Shown here piece by piece: positions 1 to 6,408 of a stretch of 12,936 bases of DNA; within the stretch, counting starts at the first letter, position 1; each line of letters starts with the position of its first letter. Made by a program: the position numbers and the translations under genes. The stretch spans positions 1 through 12,936 of the forward strand of contig URNW01000028.1 in assembly GCA_900549285.1 (NCBI GenBank), read 5' to 3'. The notes below the pieces were generated by a model. That model had not been told where the DNA came from. It ran no database searches and saw nothing but the letters and a program-made list of their open reading frames with translations. Source of the DNA: an uncultured Mycoplasmatota bacterium (GTDB taxonomy: Bacteria; Bacillota_I; Bacilli_A; RF39; UBA660).

Positions 1-838
1 TTCCATATCCTGCATAGTAGATTGTACTACTTGGAGTACTACTCCATGATGATCCGCTTGCCATTTCTCTATCTCCACAGAATCCTGCCTCTGTACTAAT
101 CTTATCAGCATAACTTTTTAAATTATTACTATACCAAGTATCCAATATTCCTTTAATTGTGCTATTTGTTGTATTTCCGTGTTGCTGGTTTGTCGTGTAC
201 ATATATCCAACATATTCACTGCTATTATAACTTGAGTTAAATGCACTTGTTTGTATTTGTGTTCCTGTACCAGTTGTATTTGCACTTGCTCCTTGATAGA
301 TCATACGGATTGATCCATCTCCATTGATTCTGATAATTCGCCAGTAAAATCCTGCAAATTTTAACCAGTTATCACTTGGATTTCCTGCAAAATAATAGGT
401 ATCTCCCCAATCATCTTGTGCTTTATAAATTGTCCCCGTCGTTAAATCCTCTACCTTACTTGATGTAGTTAATGGTAAACTTCTTATTTTTATTTCTTTA
501 TCCGCTAGTATTTCATCTTTAGCACTTACAAATTCATCAAAATACAAATAACAACTTGTTCCATTTTTATTTAAGTTATTTAAATATAATTTATTATCTT
601 CCCATGTTGGAATTGTATTATTACTACATACACTTTTGCTCGTATTTAAACTATATCCACTAGGTATATTTTCACTTATATTATAAGTTCCTTTTTTATC
701 TTCTAACATAAATACTAATGATGTATTTTGATTATTTAATTTTTCTTCTACTAATACTCTATTTTCTTCTTTATCAAAACTAAATATTCCTATTAATAAT
801 ACTCCCATTCCTAATATTACTAGCCCTATTTTCTTCAT
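1..838 (-). CDS. Exported/membrane-anchored protein of unrecognised family, paralogue of the gene at 11984-12936 (C-terminus beyond window)
   Basis: The frame is open from an ATG at 838 to the left edge (279 codons), so the C-terminus is missing. The start is preceded by AAAGG and AGGA. Residues 4-20 form one hydrophobic segment after MKK, a signal anchor or signal peptide without a clear cleavage site. Residues about 40-101 are a small region with two Cys (71, 96), ending in CYLYFD. A conserved core follows at about 105-185 with IYKAQDDWGDTYYFAGNP, then FAGFYWRIIRINGDGSIR, and a second block with YADKIS and GFCGDRE near 244-258. The core and second block match the right-hand paralogue closely; the stretch between them (about 185-235) is low-complexity Ser/Thr/Asn/Gly and diverges. 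The protein is probably displayed outside the cell. Its function is unknown to me. Two promoter candidates and a 19-nt inverted repeat lie upstream. Confidence 0.85.
   Translation of the reverse strand, partial: MKKIGLVILGMGVLLIGIFSFDKEENRVLVEEKLNNQNTSLVFMLEDKKGTYNISENIPSGYSLNTSKSVCSNNTIPTWEDNKLYLNNLNKNGTSCYLYFDEFVSAKDEILADKEIKIRSLPLTTSSKVEDLTTGTIYKAQDDWGDTYYFAGNPSDNWLKFAGFYWRIIRINGDGSIRMIYQGASANTTGTGTQIQTSAFNSSYNSSEYVGYMYTTNQQHGNTTNSTIKGILDTWYSNNLKSYADKISTEAGFCGDREMASGSSWSSTPSSTIYYAGYG
349..409 (-). repeat. Direct repeat shared with 12721-12781 (paralogue core, left copy)
   Basis: It contains two exact runs shared with the right-edge gene, 349-373 (25 nt) and 384-409 (26 nt), in the same orientation about 12.4 kb apart. 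It encodes the conserved GDTYYFAGNP to LKFAG core. Confidence 0.85.
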
Positions 839-893
839 AGTATCCTACCTTTACTAACTCATTCTACTACAATTAATAAATCTTTTCATTACC

Positions 894-912
894 TTCGACA
901 AAACTTGTCAAA
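894..912. repeat. 19-nt inverted repeat in the leader of the left-edge gene
   Basis: The arms TTCGACAA (894-901) and TTGTCAAA (905-912) are separated by three bases. In the minus-strand transcript all eight positions pair, one as a G-U wobble. It lies about 55 bases before the start codon and downstream of both candidate promoters. It could be an operator for a repressor or a small RNA hairpin. No T-tract follows, so it is not a terminator. Confidence 0.4.
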
Positions 913-949
913 AGATTTTCTATATGATATTTATCTATGGTATATTTAT

Positions 950-978
950 AGTATAAAGCATAATTGAGTAAATTTCAA
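950..978 (-). promoter_or_regulatory. Candidate sigma-A promoter for the left-edge gene
   Basis: On the minus strand TTGAAA (973-978) and TATACT (950-955) are separated by 17 bases, each one mismatch from consensus. Transcription would start near 943, giving a leader of about 105 nt. Prediction from sequence only. Confidence 0.5.
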
Positions 979-1001
979 TATCATTTTCAATATTTCAGTC
1001 A

Positions 1002-1010
1002 ATTATAACA
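1002..1010 (-). promoter_or_regulatory. Candidate extended -10 promoter after the nrnA terminator
   Basis: TATAAT (1002-1007, minus strand) is preceded by TGT, giving an extended -10 element. It sits right after the T-rich tail of the nrnA terminator. No good -35 lies at the usual distance. It would be a second, upstream start for the left-edge gene. Confidence 0.35.
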
Positions 1011-1035
1011 AAAGAAAAAAGCCCATATAGGCTTT
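1010..1035 (-). terminator. Rho-independent terminator of ackA-nrnA
   Basis: The minus strand reads AAAGCC, a 6-nt loop, GGCTTT, then TTTC and more T. The stem pairs 1030-1035 with 1018-1023, and the T-tract extends to about 1010. It begins inside the nrnA stop codon. Confidence 0.75.
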
Positions 1036-2017
1036 AAATATTACTAATACCAGCTCTTTTATATTCTTCACATAATTGATCCAAATCTTTGATAAAGCTG
1101 TCTATTTCTTCTTCACTAGTAATTCTAGCTCCACTAGCATATTTATGACCACCACCATGGTACTTACTAGCAACTTCATTAATAATAGGTCCATGAGAAC
1201 GAATACTTACTTTATAAACATGATTCTTTACATCTTCAGTAATAAAAGTCCAAACTAAAACTTCACGAATAAAATTAAAACTATTAATAAGATTAGCAGG
1301 TGTTGCTAAATCCACATGATACTCTTTAATAATTTCATTTGGAAGAACAATATAACCAAGTCCATTTTCTGTTACAGTCATATTAATAGCAATATATCCT
1401 TGAAACTTTACTTCATCAATACTTCGATCATATAAATAATTATATAAAGAAGTAAAATCTAAATTACTAGCATTTATTAAATCATGTACTACTTGAAAAG
1501 TCTTATTAGTAGTATAAGGAAGTAAAAAGCGATCACTATCTGATACAATACCTAAATAAAGATTCCCTGCTATTTTTGTATCTAATTTAAGAGGTGTCTT
1601 CATAATTAATTCTGCAATCATCTGACAAGTAGAACAACTAGTCTCATCAGTCCAATCAACAGATCCTTTAATATCTTCAGCTGGATGATGATCAATTTTT
1701 ATAATCTCTCTATACTCTAAACCATCAATCCCATCTACTCTAGAAATATTAGGAACATCTAAAACAATCAATAAAGAATCTTTATAAAGTTCATTATCAA
1801 TTTTATCTAAAATTCCATAGTATTTAAACTTAGAAACTCCAAGTCCTACCGCATAAACCTCTTTTTCAGGAAAAGTAAGACGAATGGAATCTCTAAGTGC
1901 TACCGTAGAGGCAATTGCATCAGGATCTGGACCTACATGCCTAGCAATTACTATTTTTGAATATTCTTTAATTTTTTTATATATTTTTTTTACAACAATA
2001 TTATTAATGGGTAACAC
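1034..2017 (-). CDS. nrnA: NrnA-type DHH/DHHA1 phosphoesterase (oligoribonuclease / pAp phosphatase)
   Basis: A 327-residue protein of the length usual for NrnA, which degrades 2-5 nt RNA and converts 3'-phosphoadenosine 5'-phosphate to AMP in the cytoplasm, using Mn2+. The DHH domain shows motif I HVGPDPDAIAS (H27, D31, D33), motif II D87 in IVLDVPN, the DHH signature at 109-111 (IKIDHHP) and motif IV in GIVSDSDRF (D160). The C-terminal DHHA1 domain carries the RNA-binding GGGHKYASGA at 288-297. Family assignment is firm; NrnA rather than a related DHH enzyme (for example NrnB) is inferred from length and motifs. It starts 5 bp after the ackA stop and is co-transcribed with it. The start is GTG. 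The Shine-Dalgarno-like AGAAAGG abuts it with no spacer, and no other ATG, GTG or TTG occurs in frame before motif I. Confidence 0.93.
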   Translation of the reverse strand: MLPINNIVVKKIYKKIKEYSKIVIARHVGPDPDAIASTVALRDSIRLTFPEKEVYAVGLGVSKFKYYGILDKIDNELYKDSLLIVLDVPNISRVDGIDGLEYREIIKIDHHPAEDIKGSVDWTDETSCSTCQMIAELIMKTPLKLDTKIAGNLYLGIVSDSDRFLLPYTTNKTFQVVHDLINASNLDFTSLYNYLYDRSIDEVKFQGYIAINMTVTENGLGYIVLPNEIIKEYHVDLATPANLINSFNFIREVLVWTFITEDVKNHVYKVSIRSHGPIINEVASKYHGGGHKYASGARITSEEEIDSFIKDLDQLCEEYKRAGISNI

Positions 2018-2022
2018 CCTTT

Positions 2023-3219
2023 CTATTTAATTAAATCATAAGTATCAAGTGCAATCATAAGTTCTTCATTTGTTGGTTCAACATAAACTAGAACCTTAGA
2101 TGAATCACTTGAAATAATTCCTTCATTTTGATCTAAATAACTTGCAATTTGCATATTTTTATCATGATCCACATAAATACCCAAAGAACTTAATTTATTT
2201 AAAATTTCTTCTCTAAATTCCCTAGCATTTTCTCCTAAACCAGCCGTAAAAACAATAGCTTCTACTTTACCATCTAACTCTACATAATACTTAGCAATAT
2301 AATCTACAATTCGATTAACATACATATTATTAGCAAGAATAGCAGCGTGATTACCCTCTGTCATTTGAGCCTCAATATCTCTATGATCACTATAACCATC
2401 ACTTATACCAAATAATCCACTCTTCTTATTTAAAATATTATCTACTTCTTTTAAAGATAAACCTGTTTTTTCTATATAATAAGGAATAATAGAGTAATCA
2501 ATATCCCCACTCCTAGTTCCCATAATTAAACCTGCATTAGGAGTAAAGCCCATAGTTGTATCAAAACTTTTACCATTTTTAATTGCACAAATAGATCCAC
2601 CACTACCAATATGACAACTAATAATATTAATATCTTTATGACCTAGTTTATCTTGCATAACTTTAGTAATATATTTATGACTAGTTCCATGAAAGCCATA
2701 TTTACGTATTTGATAATTTTGATACCAATCAAAAGGTACAGAATACAAATATTGTTCTTCCTCCATAGTTTGATGAAAAGCAGTATCAAAAACCCCTACC
2801 ATAGGTGTATTAGGTAAAACTTCTCTAAAAGCTTTTACTCCTAAAATATTAGCAGGATTATGAAGAGGTGCTAAACTAGAAAAATCCTCTACTGTTTTTA
2901 TTACATCATCATCAATAATAACACTGCTAGCATACTGATCTCCTCCATGAACTAAACGGTGTCCAATCCCATCAATTTCATCTAAAGATGTGATAATTTG
3001 ATTATCAAATAATTCTTTAATAAGAAGCTCAATTGCATCTTTATGATCTTTCATATCTGCTTCTTTTTTTATTTTAGAACCATTCATCTTAATACTATAA
3101 ATACCACCATCAAGACCAATCTTCTCAAAATAACCACTAATTAATTCTTTTTCTTCAGGTAAAAGGATCATATTAAATTTTAATGATGAACTACCTGCAT
3201 TTACTGTTAATATTTTCAT
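2023..3219 (-). CDS. ackA: Acetate kinase
   Basis: This 398-residue protein reversibly transfers phosphate between acetyl phosphate and ADP, forming acetate and ATP in fermentative metabolism. All ASKHA-fold acetate kinase signatures are present: VNAGSSSLKF at 6-15 (N7), GHRLVHGG at 86-93 (R88), FDTAFHQT with D145, YGFHGTSH with H177, the ATP-binding HIGSGGS at 203-209, GTRSGD with R236, FTAGLGENA at 324-332 and TNEE at 383-386. Length is standard and no key residue is missing. The ATG is preceded by AAGGAG at a spacing of about 7. The gene follows a terminator and a TATAAT-like element and leads into nrnA. The usual partner phosphotransacetylase gene (pta) is not next to it. Confidence 0.97.
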   Translation of the reverse strand: MKILTVNAGSSSLKFNMILLPEEKELISGYFEKIGLDGGIYSIKMNGSKIKKEADMKDHKDAIELLIKELFDNQIITSLDEIDGIGHRLVHGGDQYASSVIIDDDVIKTVEDFSSLAPLHNPANILGVKAFREVLPNTPMVGVFDTAFHQTMEEEQYLYSVPFDWYQNYQIRKYGFHGTSHKYITKVMQDKLGHKDINIISCHIGSGGSICAIKNGKSFDTTMGFTPNAGLIMGTRSGDIDYSIIPYYIEKTGLSLKEVDNILNKKSGLFGISDGYSDHRDIEAQMTEGNHAAILANNMYVNRIVDYIAKYYVELDGKVEAIVFTAGLGENAREFREEILNKLSSLGIYVDHDKNMQIASYLDQNEGIISSDSSKVLVYVEPTNEELMIALDTYDLIK

Positions 3220-3241
3220 AAATTCTCTCCTTTATATTCTT

Positions 3242-3249
3242 ATTATACA
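3242..3249 (-). promoter_or_regulatory. Candidate -10 element for ackA-nrnA
   Basis: A perfect TATAAT (minus strand, 3242-3247) preceded by TG follows directly on the T-tract of the upstream terminator. No convincing -35 is seen 16-18 bases upstream. The leader to the ackA ATG would be about 15 nt. Confidence 0.4.
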
Positions 3250-3279
3250 AAAAAAAGAAAGATATTTCTATCCTTTTTT
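3250..3279 (-). terminator. Rho-independent terminator after the InlB-repeat gene
   Basis: The minus-strand transcript folds AAAAAAGGATA against TATCTTTCTTTTTT with a 4-nt loop, including one G-U pair and one mismatch. A T8 run follows. It lies 8 bp after the stop at 3288. Confidence 0.6.
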
Positions 3280-3287
3280 ACACATAT

Positions 3288-3998
3288 TTACTCCTCTAGC
3301 CATAAAGCTACTAAAGTAATATCTTCATCTATTTCTTCTAAAAAAGAAAATTCTTCTTGATCTAAATACCATCCTAAAAACAAATATCCTTCCCTCACAG
3401 GATCATCAGGTTTTACTGCTTTTTTTCCTACTTCTACTTCTTGATCATCAATTTTACTTCCTCCATTAGAATCAAATGAAACTTTAACCATCTCTTTTTT
3501 ATGATTATCTTTTTGATATTTTGCCACCAATACCATATTTCTATTAATAGGATTGGAAAAATCAAATTTTTTATTATGATAACACCAATATAAAAATTGA
3601 TATCCTTCTCTTTCAGGAATAGGCACTTCTTTTATGGTTTCTCCCTCTTTTACTTGTATCTTTAAATCTTCATCACTTAATGAATCAAATAATACTGTAT
3701 ATTCTTGATCTTCTATTTTTTCCCATAAAGCGGTTAAAGTAATATCTTCATCTATTTTAGTAGCAAAATTAAATTTTTCTTCTTCTAAATACCATCCTAG
3801 AAATAAATATCCTTCCCTCACAGGATCATCTGGCTTTTTTACGATCCCTTTAAATCCAGTTTGGCTACTTTCTACAATACTTCCCCCATTAGAATTAAAA
3901 GTTACATGATATCCATCTTTCTTAAAAATGAAAAATAACACGCCAATTAATATGCCTACTATAACGATAGCTAATATATATTTACCTATTTTATTCAT
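3288..3998 (-). CDS. Membrane-anchored protein with three InlB B-repeats (Listeria-Bacteroides repeat)
   Basis: A 236-residue protein. Residues 7-25 form a single transmembrane helix after a short basic N-terminus, so the rest should face the outside. Three repeat units follow at about 30-93, 100-163 and 171-235. Units 1 and 3 have F(N/D)SNGGS, then KPDDPVREGYLFLGWYL, then IDEDITL.ALW, which are hallmarks of the InlB B-repeat family (Pfam Flg_new). Unit 2 is divergent (no NGG; EGYQFLYW). Such repeats are beta-grasp-like modules on surface proteins; the role here is unknown. There is no LPXTG sorting signal. A longer ORF from 4040 exists, but the ATG at 3998 has a clean AAAGAGG ribosome site six bases upstream and 4040 has none. 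The gene lies 43 bp after ftsW, probably in its operon; a TATAAT at 4015-4020 could give it its own start. Confidence 0.85.
   Translation of the reverse strand: MNKIGKYILAIVIVGILIGVLFFIFKKDGYHVTFNSNGGSIVESSQTGFKGIVKKPDDPVREGYLFLGWYLEEEKFNFATKIDEDITLTALWEKIEDQEYTVLFDSLSDEDLKIQVKEGETIKEVPIPEREGYQFLYWCYHNKKFDFSNPINRNMVLVAKYQKDNHKKEMVKVSFDSNGGSKIDDQEVEVGKKAVKPDDPVREGYLFLGWYLDQEEFSFLEEIDEDITLVALWLEE
3301..3410 (-). repeat. Intragenic direct repeat, copy encoding InlB unit 3
   Basis: It matches 3724-3833 with a constant offset of 423 bp and no gaps. The best-preserved part (3362-3410 against 3785-3833) has about three differences in 49 bases; the rest is more diverged. Confidence 0.8.
3724..3833 (-). 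repeat. Intragenic direct repeat, copy encoding InlB unit 1
   Basis: Partner of 3301-3410. The 423-bp offset is 141 codons, or two repeat units. The outer units are therefore more alike than either is to the middle unit, consistent with recent duplication or gene conversion. Confidence 0.8.
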
Positions 3999-4041
3999 AA
4001 TATACCTCTTTTTTATTATAAGAAAAGTTATCAATTTCATA

Positions 4042-5127
4042 CTATTTTCTACTTACATTTAAAGCTAAGCCAACACTAAGCATACTAATAAGTAAACTAG
4101 ATCCTCCATAAGAAAAGAAAGGTAAAGTAACTCCTGTAACAGGAATTAACCCGACAACAACTGCCAAATTTAAAGCAGCTTGAATAAAAATACCAAAAGC
4201 AAGACCAAAAACTAAATACTTCTGAAATAAGTCATTACTCCTAAGAGCAATTCTAAGCATTCGATAAAAGATAAAAAAGAAAAAACTACAAACAATTACA
4301 ACACCTAAAAATCCAAACTCTTCACTAATAATAGAAAAAATAAAATCAGTTTGTGGTTCTGGTAAATAAAAATGTTTTTGCCGCGAATTTAAAAAACCTT
4401 GTCCTAAAAGTCCTCCAGGACCAATCGCATATAAACTTTGAATAATTTGATATCCACTTCCCAAAGGATCACTCCAAGGATTTAAAAAAGATATAATTCT
4501 TGCCATACGATAAGGAGCAACTACAATTAACCCTACGATTCCTGCTAAACCTAATATACCTAACTTGATAAAAAAAGATATCTTTAAGCCTGAAATAAAA
4601 ATTAAAGCAATCAAAGTAAGTGCTATCACCATAGCTGTTCCAAAATCTGGTTCTAACATGATTAGTAAAAAGAAAATACCAATTACCAAAAAGATAGGAA
4701 GTGCCCCTTTTTTTACATCACGCATATTTTTTTGATTAGAAGCCAAATATTTAGCTGTAAAAATAATTAATCCCAACTTAGCAAACTCACTAGGTTGTAT
4801 TCCTAATCCACCAATTCCAAACCAACTCCTACTACCATTACGAATACTGCCTATTCCTGGAATTAAAACTAAAATTAAAAGCAAAAAACAACCAATCAAA
4901 ATTAAGTTAGCTTTTCTTTTTAAAAAATTTAAAGATATTTTACTAGAAAAGATCATTACCAATATCCCCACTAAAAAAAATAAACCTTGTTGCTTCACAT
5001 ATTTAAATGCATCTTGATATTTAAATTCTGCCCAAATACTACTAGCTGAATAAATCATGATAATACCAAAAATACTGATGATGATAACACTAATAAAAAG
5101 AAAATAATCAATATGCTTTTTCTTCAT
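4042..5127 (-). CDS. ftsW: FtsW/RodA/SpoVE-family (SEDS) peptidoglycan glycosyltransferase, probably FtsW
   Basis: A 361-residue polytopic membrane protein with about ten hydrophobic helices. SEDS proteins polymerise lipid II into glycan strands together with a class B PBP. Family landmarks are GIGGLGIQPSEFAKL around 104-118, LEPDFGTA at 158-165, NPWSDPLGSGYQ at 216-227, and the extracellular loop LPEPQTDFIF with the essential Asp at 261. Near the C-terminus is LPFFSYGGSS at 335-344. FtsW is preferred over RodA because of the neighbouring mraY and divisome PBP; sequence motifs alone do not separate the two. The frame opens with GTG-ATG-ATT-ATG. The fourth codon (ATG at 5127) is chosen because AGGTGAT sits four bases before it. 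A hairpin with T-tract lies just upstream. Confidence 0.94.
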   Translation of the reverse strand: MKKKHIDYFLFISVIIISIFGIIMIYSASSIWAEFKYQDAFKYVKQQGLFFLVGILVMIFSSKISLNFLKRKANLILIGCFLLLILVLIPGIGSIRNGSRSWFGIGGLGIQPSEFAKLGLIIFTAKYLASNQKNMRDVKKGALPIFLVIGIFFLLIMLEPDFGTAMVIALTLIALIFISGLKISFFIKLGILGLAGIVGLIVVAPYRMARIISFLNPWSDPLGSGYQIIQSLYAIGPGGLLGQGFLNSRQKHFYLPEPQTDFIFSIISEEFGFLGVVIVCSFFFFIFYRMLRIALRSNDLFQKYLVFGLAFGIFIQAALNLAVVVGLIPVTGVTLPFFSYGGSSLLISMLSVGLALNVSRK

Positions 5128-5155
5128 AATCATCACCTAACAAATATTATGTCAA
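5125..5155 (-). promoter_or_regulatory. ftsW start region: extended -10-like element plus AGGTGAT ribosome site
   Basis: The minus strand reads TTGACATAATATTTG, then TTAGGTGATGATT and the ATG at 5127. TGA followed by CATAAT (5146-5151) resembles an extended -10, and AGGTGAT is the ribosome site. The 31 bases match the same stretch before the PBP gene at most positions. A start at the usual distance from CATAAT would leave a leader of only about 11 nt. Confidence 0.4.
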
Positions 5156-5156
5156 G

Positions 5157-5186
5157 AAAAAAAATGTAGAACTTATACATTTTTTT
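5157..5186 (-). terminator. Hairpin with T-tract just upstream of ftsW
   Basis: A perfect 11-bp stem (5176-5186 with 5158-5168), AAAAAAATGTA/TACATTTTTTT, encloses a 7-nt loop. It is AT-rich and T-tailed on the minus strand; its other strand is also T-rich, so it could act both ways. It ends the non-coding stretch after mraY. Confidence 0.6.
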
Positions 5187-5306
5187 AATACCAATTTAGC
5201 AATATTATCATCTTGTTTAATATGATAGCAAGATGTGGGCTTTGTAAACCACTACTACCATATTTATCTTGCCACTGATACATAAACAAAGTTAAAAAAG
5301 CAATAA
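5187..5306 (-). other. Structured non-coding stretch between mraY and ftsW; candidate small RNA or attenuator
   Basis: No credible gene lies here. A 32-codon ATG frame (5286-5185) lacks a ribosome site. The minus strand carries GCAAGAT (5266-5272), ATCTTGC (5228-5234) and CAAGAT (5210-5215). The middle segment can pair with either neighbour, and GTGG/CCAC nests inside the first hairpin. Bounded by one terminator on each side, this looks like a short transcript or regulatory leader. murD lies between mraY and ftsW/spoVE in B. subtilis, but no MurD motif is visible here. Confidence 0.35.
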
Positions 5307-5332
5307 AAAAGCTATTAAAGAATATAGCTTTT
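5301..5332 (-). terminator. Rho-independent terminator of mraY
   Basis: The minus strand reads AAAAGCTAT, an 8-nt loop, ATAGCTTTT, then further T. The stem pairs 5324-5332 with 5307-5315. It overlaps the mraY TAA stop (5331-5333). Confidence 0.75.
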
Positions 5333-6323
5333 ATAACCAAACACCATAGGTAATCGCAGCCATTGCTAAAATTAAACCTGCTACCCAAAAATATCTTACA
5401 ATATCTTGTTCATTCATTCCACATACTTCAAAATGATGATGTAAGGGAGCTCTTTTAAATACTTTTTTATTAAATTTACGAATAGCAATAATTTGAATTA
5501 AACTACTTAATGTTTCCACTACAAATACACCACCAATTAAAGCTAAAGAAAGTTCATGCCTTGTAATAATAGCAATCGTAGCTAAAGCCGCTCCTAATGA
5601 TAAAGATCCTAAATCTCCCATAAAAACTTTTGCTGGATGAGCATTAAATACTAAAAAGCCTAACAAAGCTCCCGCTAAAATAAAGCAAAAAATAGCAACT
5701 TCTTGGTATCCTTCCATCCAACCAGCATTCCAAGAAATAAGTCCAAAGGCAAAGAATGCAATTGCACTAAGTCCACCAGCTAATCCATCTAGACCATCTG
5801 TAATATTTACAGCATTACTACTACCAACAAGTAAAAATAAAATAAATAATCCAAAAGTCCAACCAAGAGGTATCGTAATACCTAAACTAGAAATTACTAA
5901 ATCTGATTTACCACCATTACTCATAAAAATATAAAAGAAAATAAGAGCAATAATCATTTGAATCAATAGTTTAGATACAATACTAAGCCCCTTGTTATTA
6001 TGATATTTAATTTTTAAATAATCATCTACAAATCCTAATCCTGCATAAGCTAAAAACACAAACACTAAAATAATTAAATTATGAGATATTAAAATACTAT
6101 TATTAAAATATAACAAAATAAGAGCAACAATTGTTGGAATAATAAAGATAAGTCCCCCCATAGTTGGCGTTCCTTCTTTTTTTAAATGTCTCTCACCAAT
6201 ATAATGACTAACATATTGCCCAATATGAAACCGTTTTAAAATAGGAATTAATATTACACCTGTAATAATTGCTAAAATAAAACCTAATAAAATAGCCATT
6301 GCTGCTTTAGCAAGTATTAACAT
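5331..6323 (-). CDS. mraY: Phospho-N-acetylmuramoyl-pentapeptide transferase (MraY)
   Basis: A 330-residue integral membrane enzyme that transfers phospho-MurNAc-pentapeptide from UDP to undecaprenyl phosphate, making lipid I on the inner face of the membrane. About ten hydrophobic helices are visible. Signatures are complete: GTPTMGG at 51-57, FVDDYLK with the Asp pair D100/D101, NAVNITDGLDGLA at 170-182, FMGDLGS at 235-240 with D237, and the APLHHHFE loop at 292-299 with three His. Length is normal. The ATG has GAGG with six bases of spacing. It follows the PBP gene by 85 bp (97 bp from its stop to the ATG is not needed; no gene lies between) and ends in its own terminator. In Bacillota murE usually precedes and murD follows it; neither does here. 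Confidence 0.97.
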   Translation of the reverse strand: MLILAKAAMAILLGFILAIITGVILIPILKRFHIGQYVSHYIGERHLKKEGTPTMGGLIFIIPTIVALILLYFNNSILISHNLIILVFVFLAYAGLGFVDDYLKIKYHNNKGLSIVSKLLIQMIIALIFFYIFMSNGGKSDLVISSLGITIPLGWTFGLFILFLLVGSSNAVNITDGLDGLAGGLSAIAFFAFGLISWNAGWMEGYQEVAIFCFILAGALLGFLVFNAHPAKVFMGDLGSLSLGAALATIAIITRHELSLALIGGVFVVETLSSLIQIIAIRKFNKKVFKRAPLHHHFEVCGMNEQDIVRYFWVAGLILAMAAITYGVWL

Positions 6324-6345
6324 AACCCACCTCTTCCTTTAAATA

Positions 6346-6351
6346 ATTATA
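6346..6351 (-). promoter_or_regulatory. Possible -10 element for mraY
   Basis: A perfect TATAAT lies 22 bases before the mraY ATG on the minus strand. No good -35 hexamer is found 16-18 bases upstream and there is no TG extension. It could be a weak internal promoter, or chance in AT-rich DNA. Confidence 0.25.
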
Positions 6352-6408
6352 CTACTTATTATTCCAAATTTCTTTAATATAAGTCCTATTTGACACCATA
6401 ATTGACGG

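Noticed and set aside
1076..1258. Plus-strand 60-codon ORF
   Set aside because: It lies wholly inside nrnA on the opposite strand; composition fits a shadow of the real gene.
5185..5388. 67-codon minus-strand ORF with a hydrophobic stretch
   Set aside because: Its first third overlaps the mraY 3' end in another frame, the terminator hairpin runs through it, and neither possible ATG has a ribosome site.
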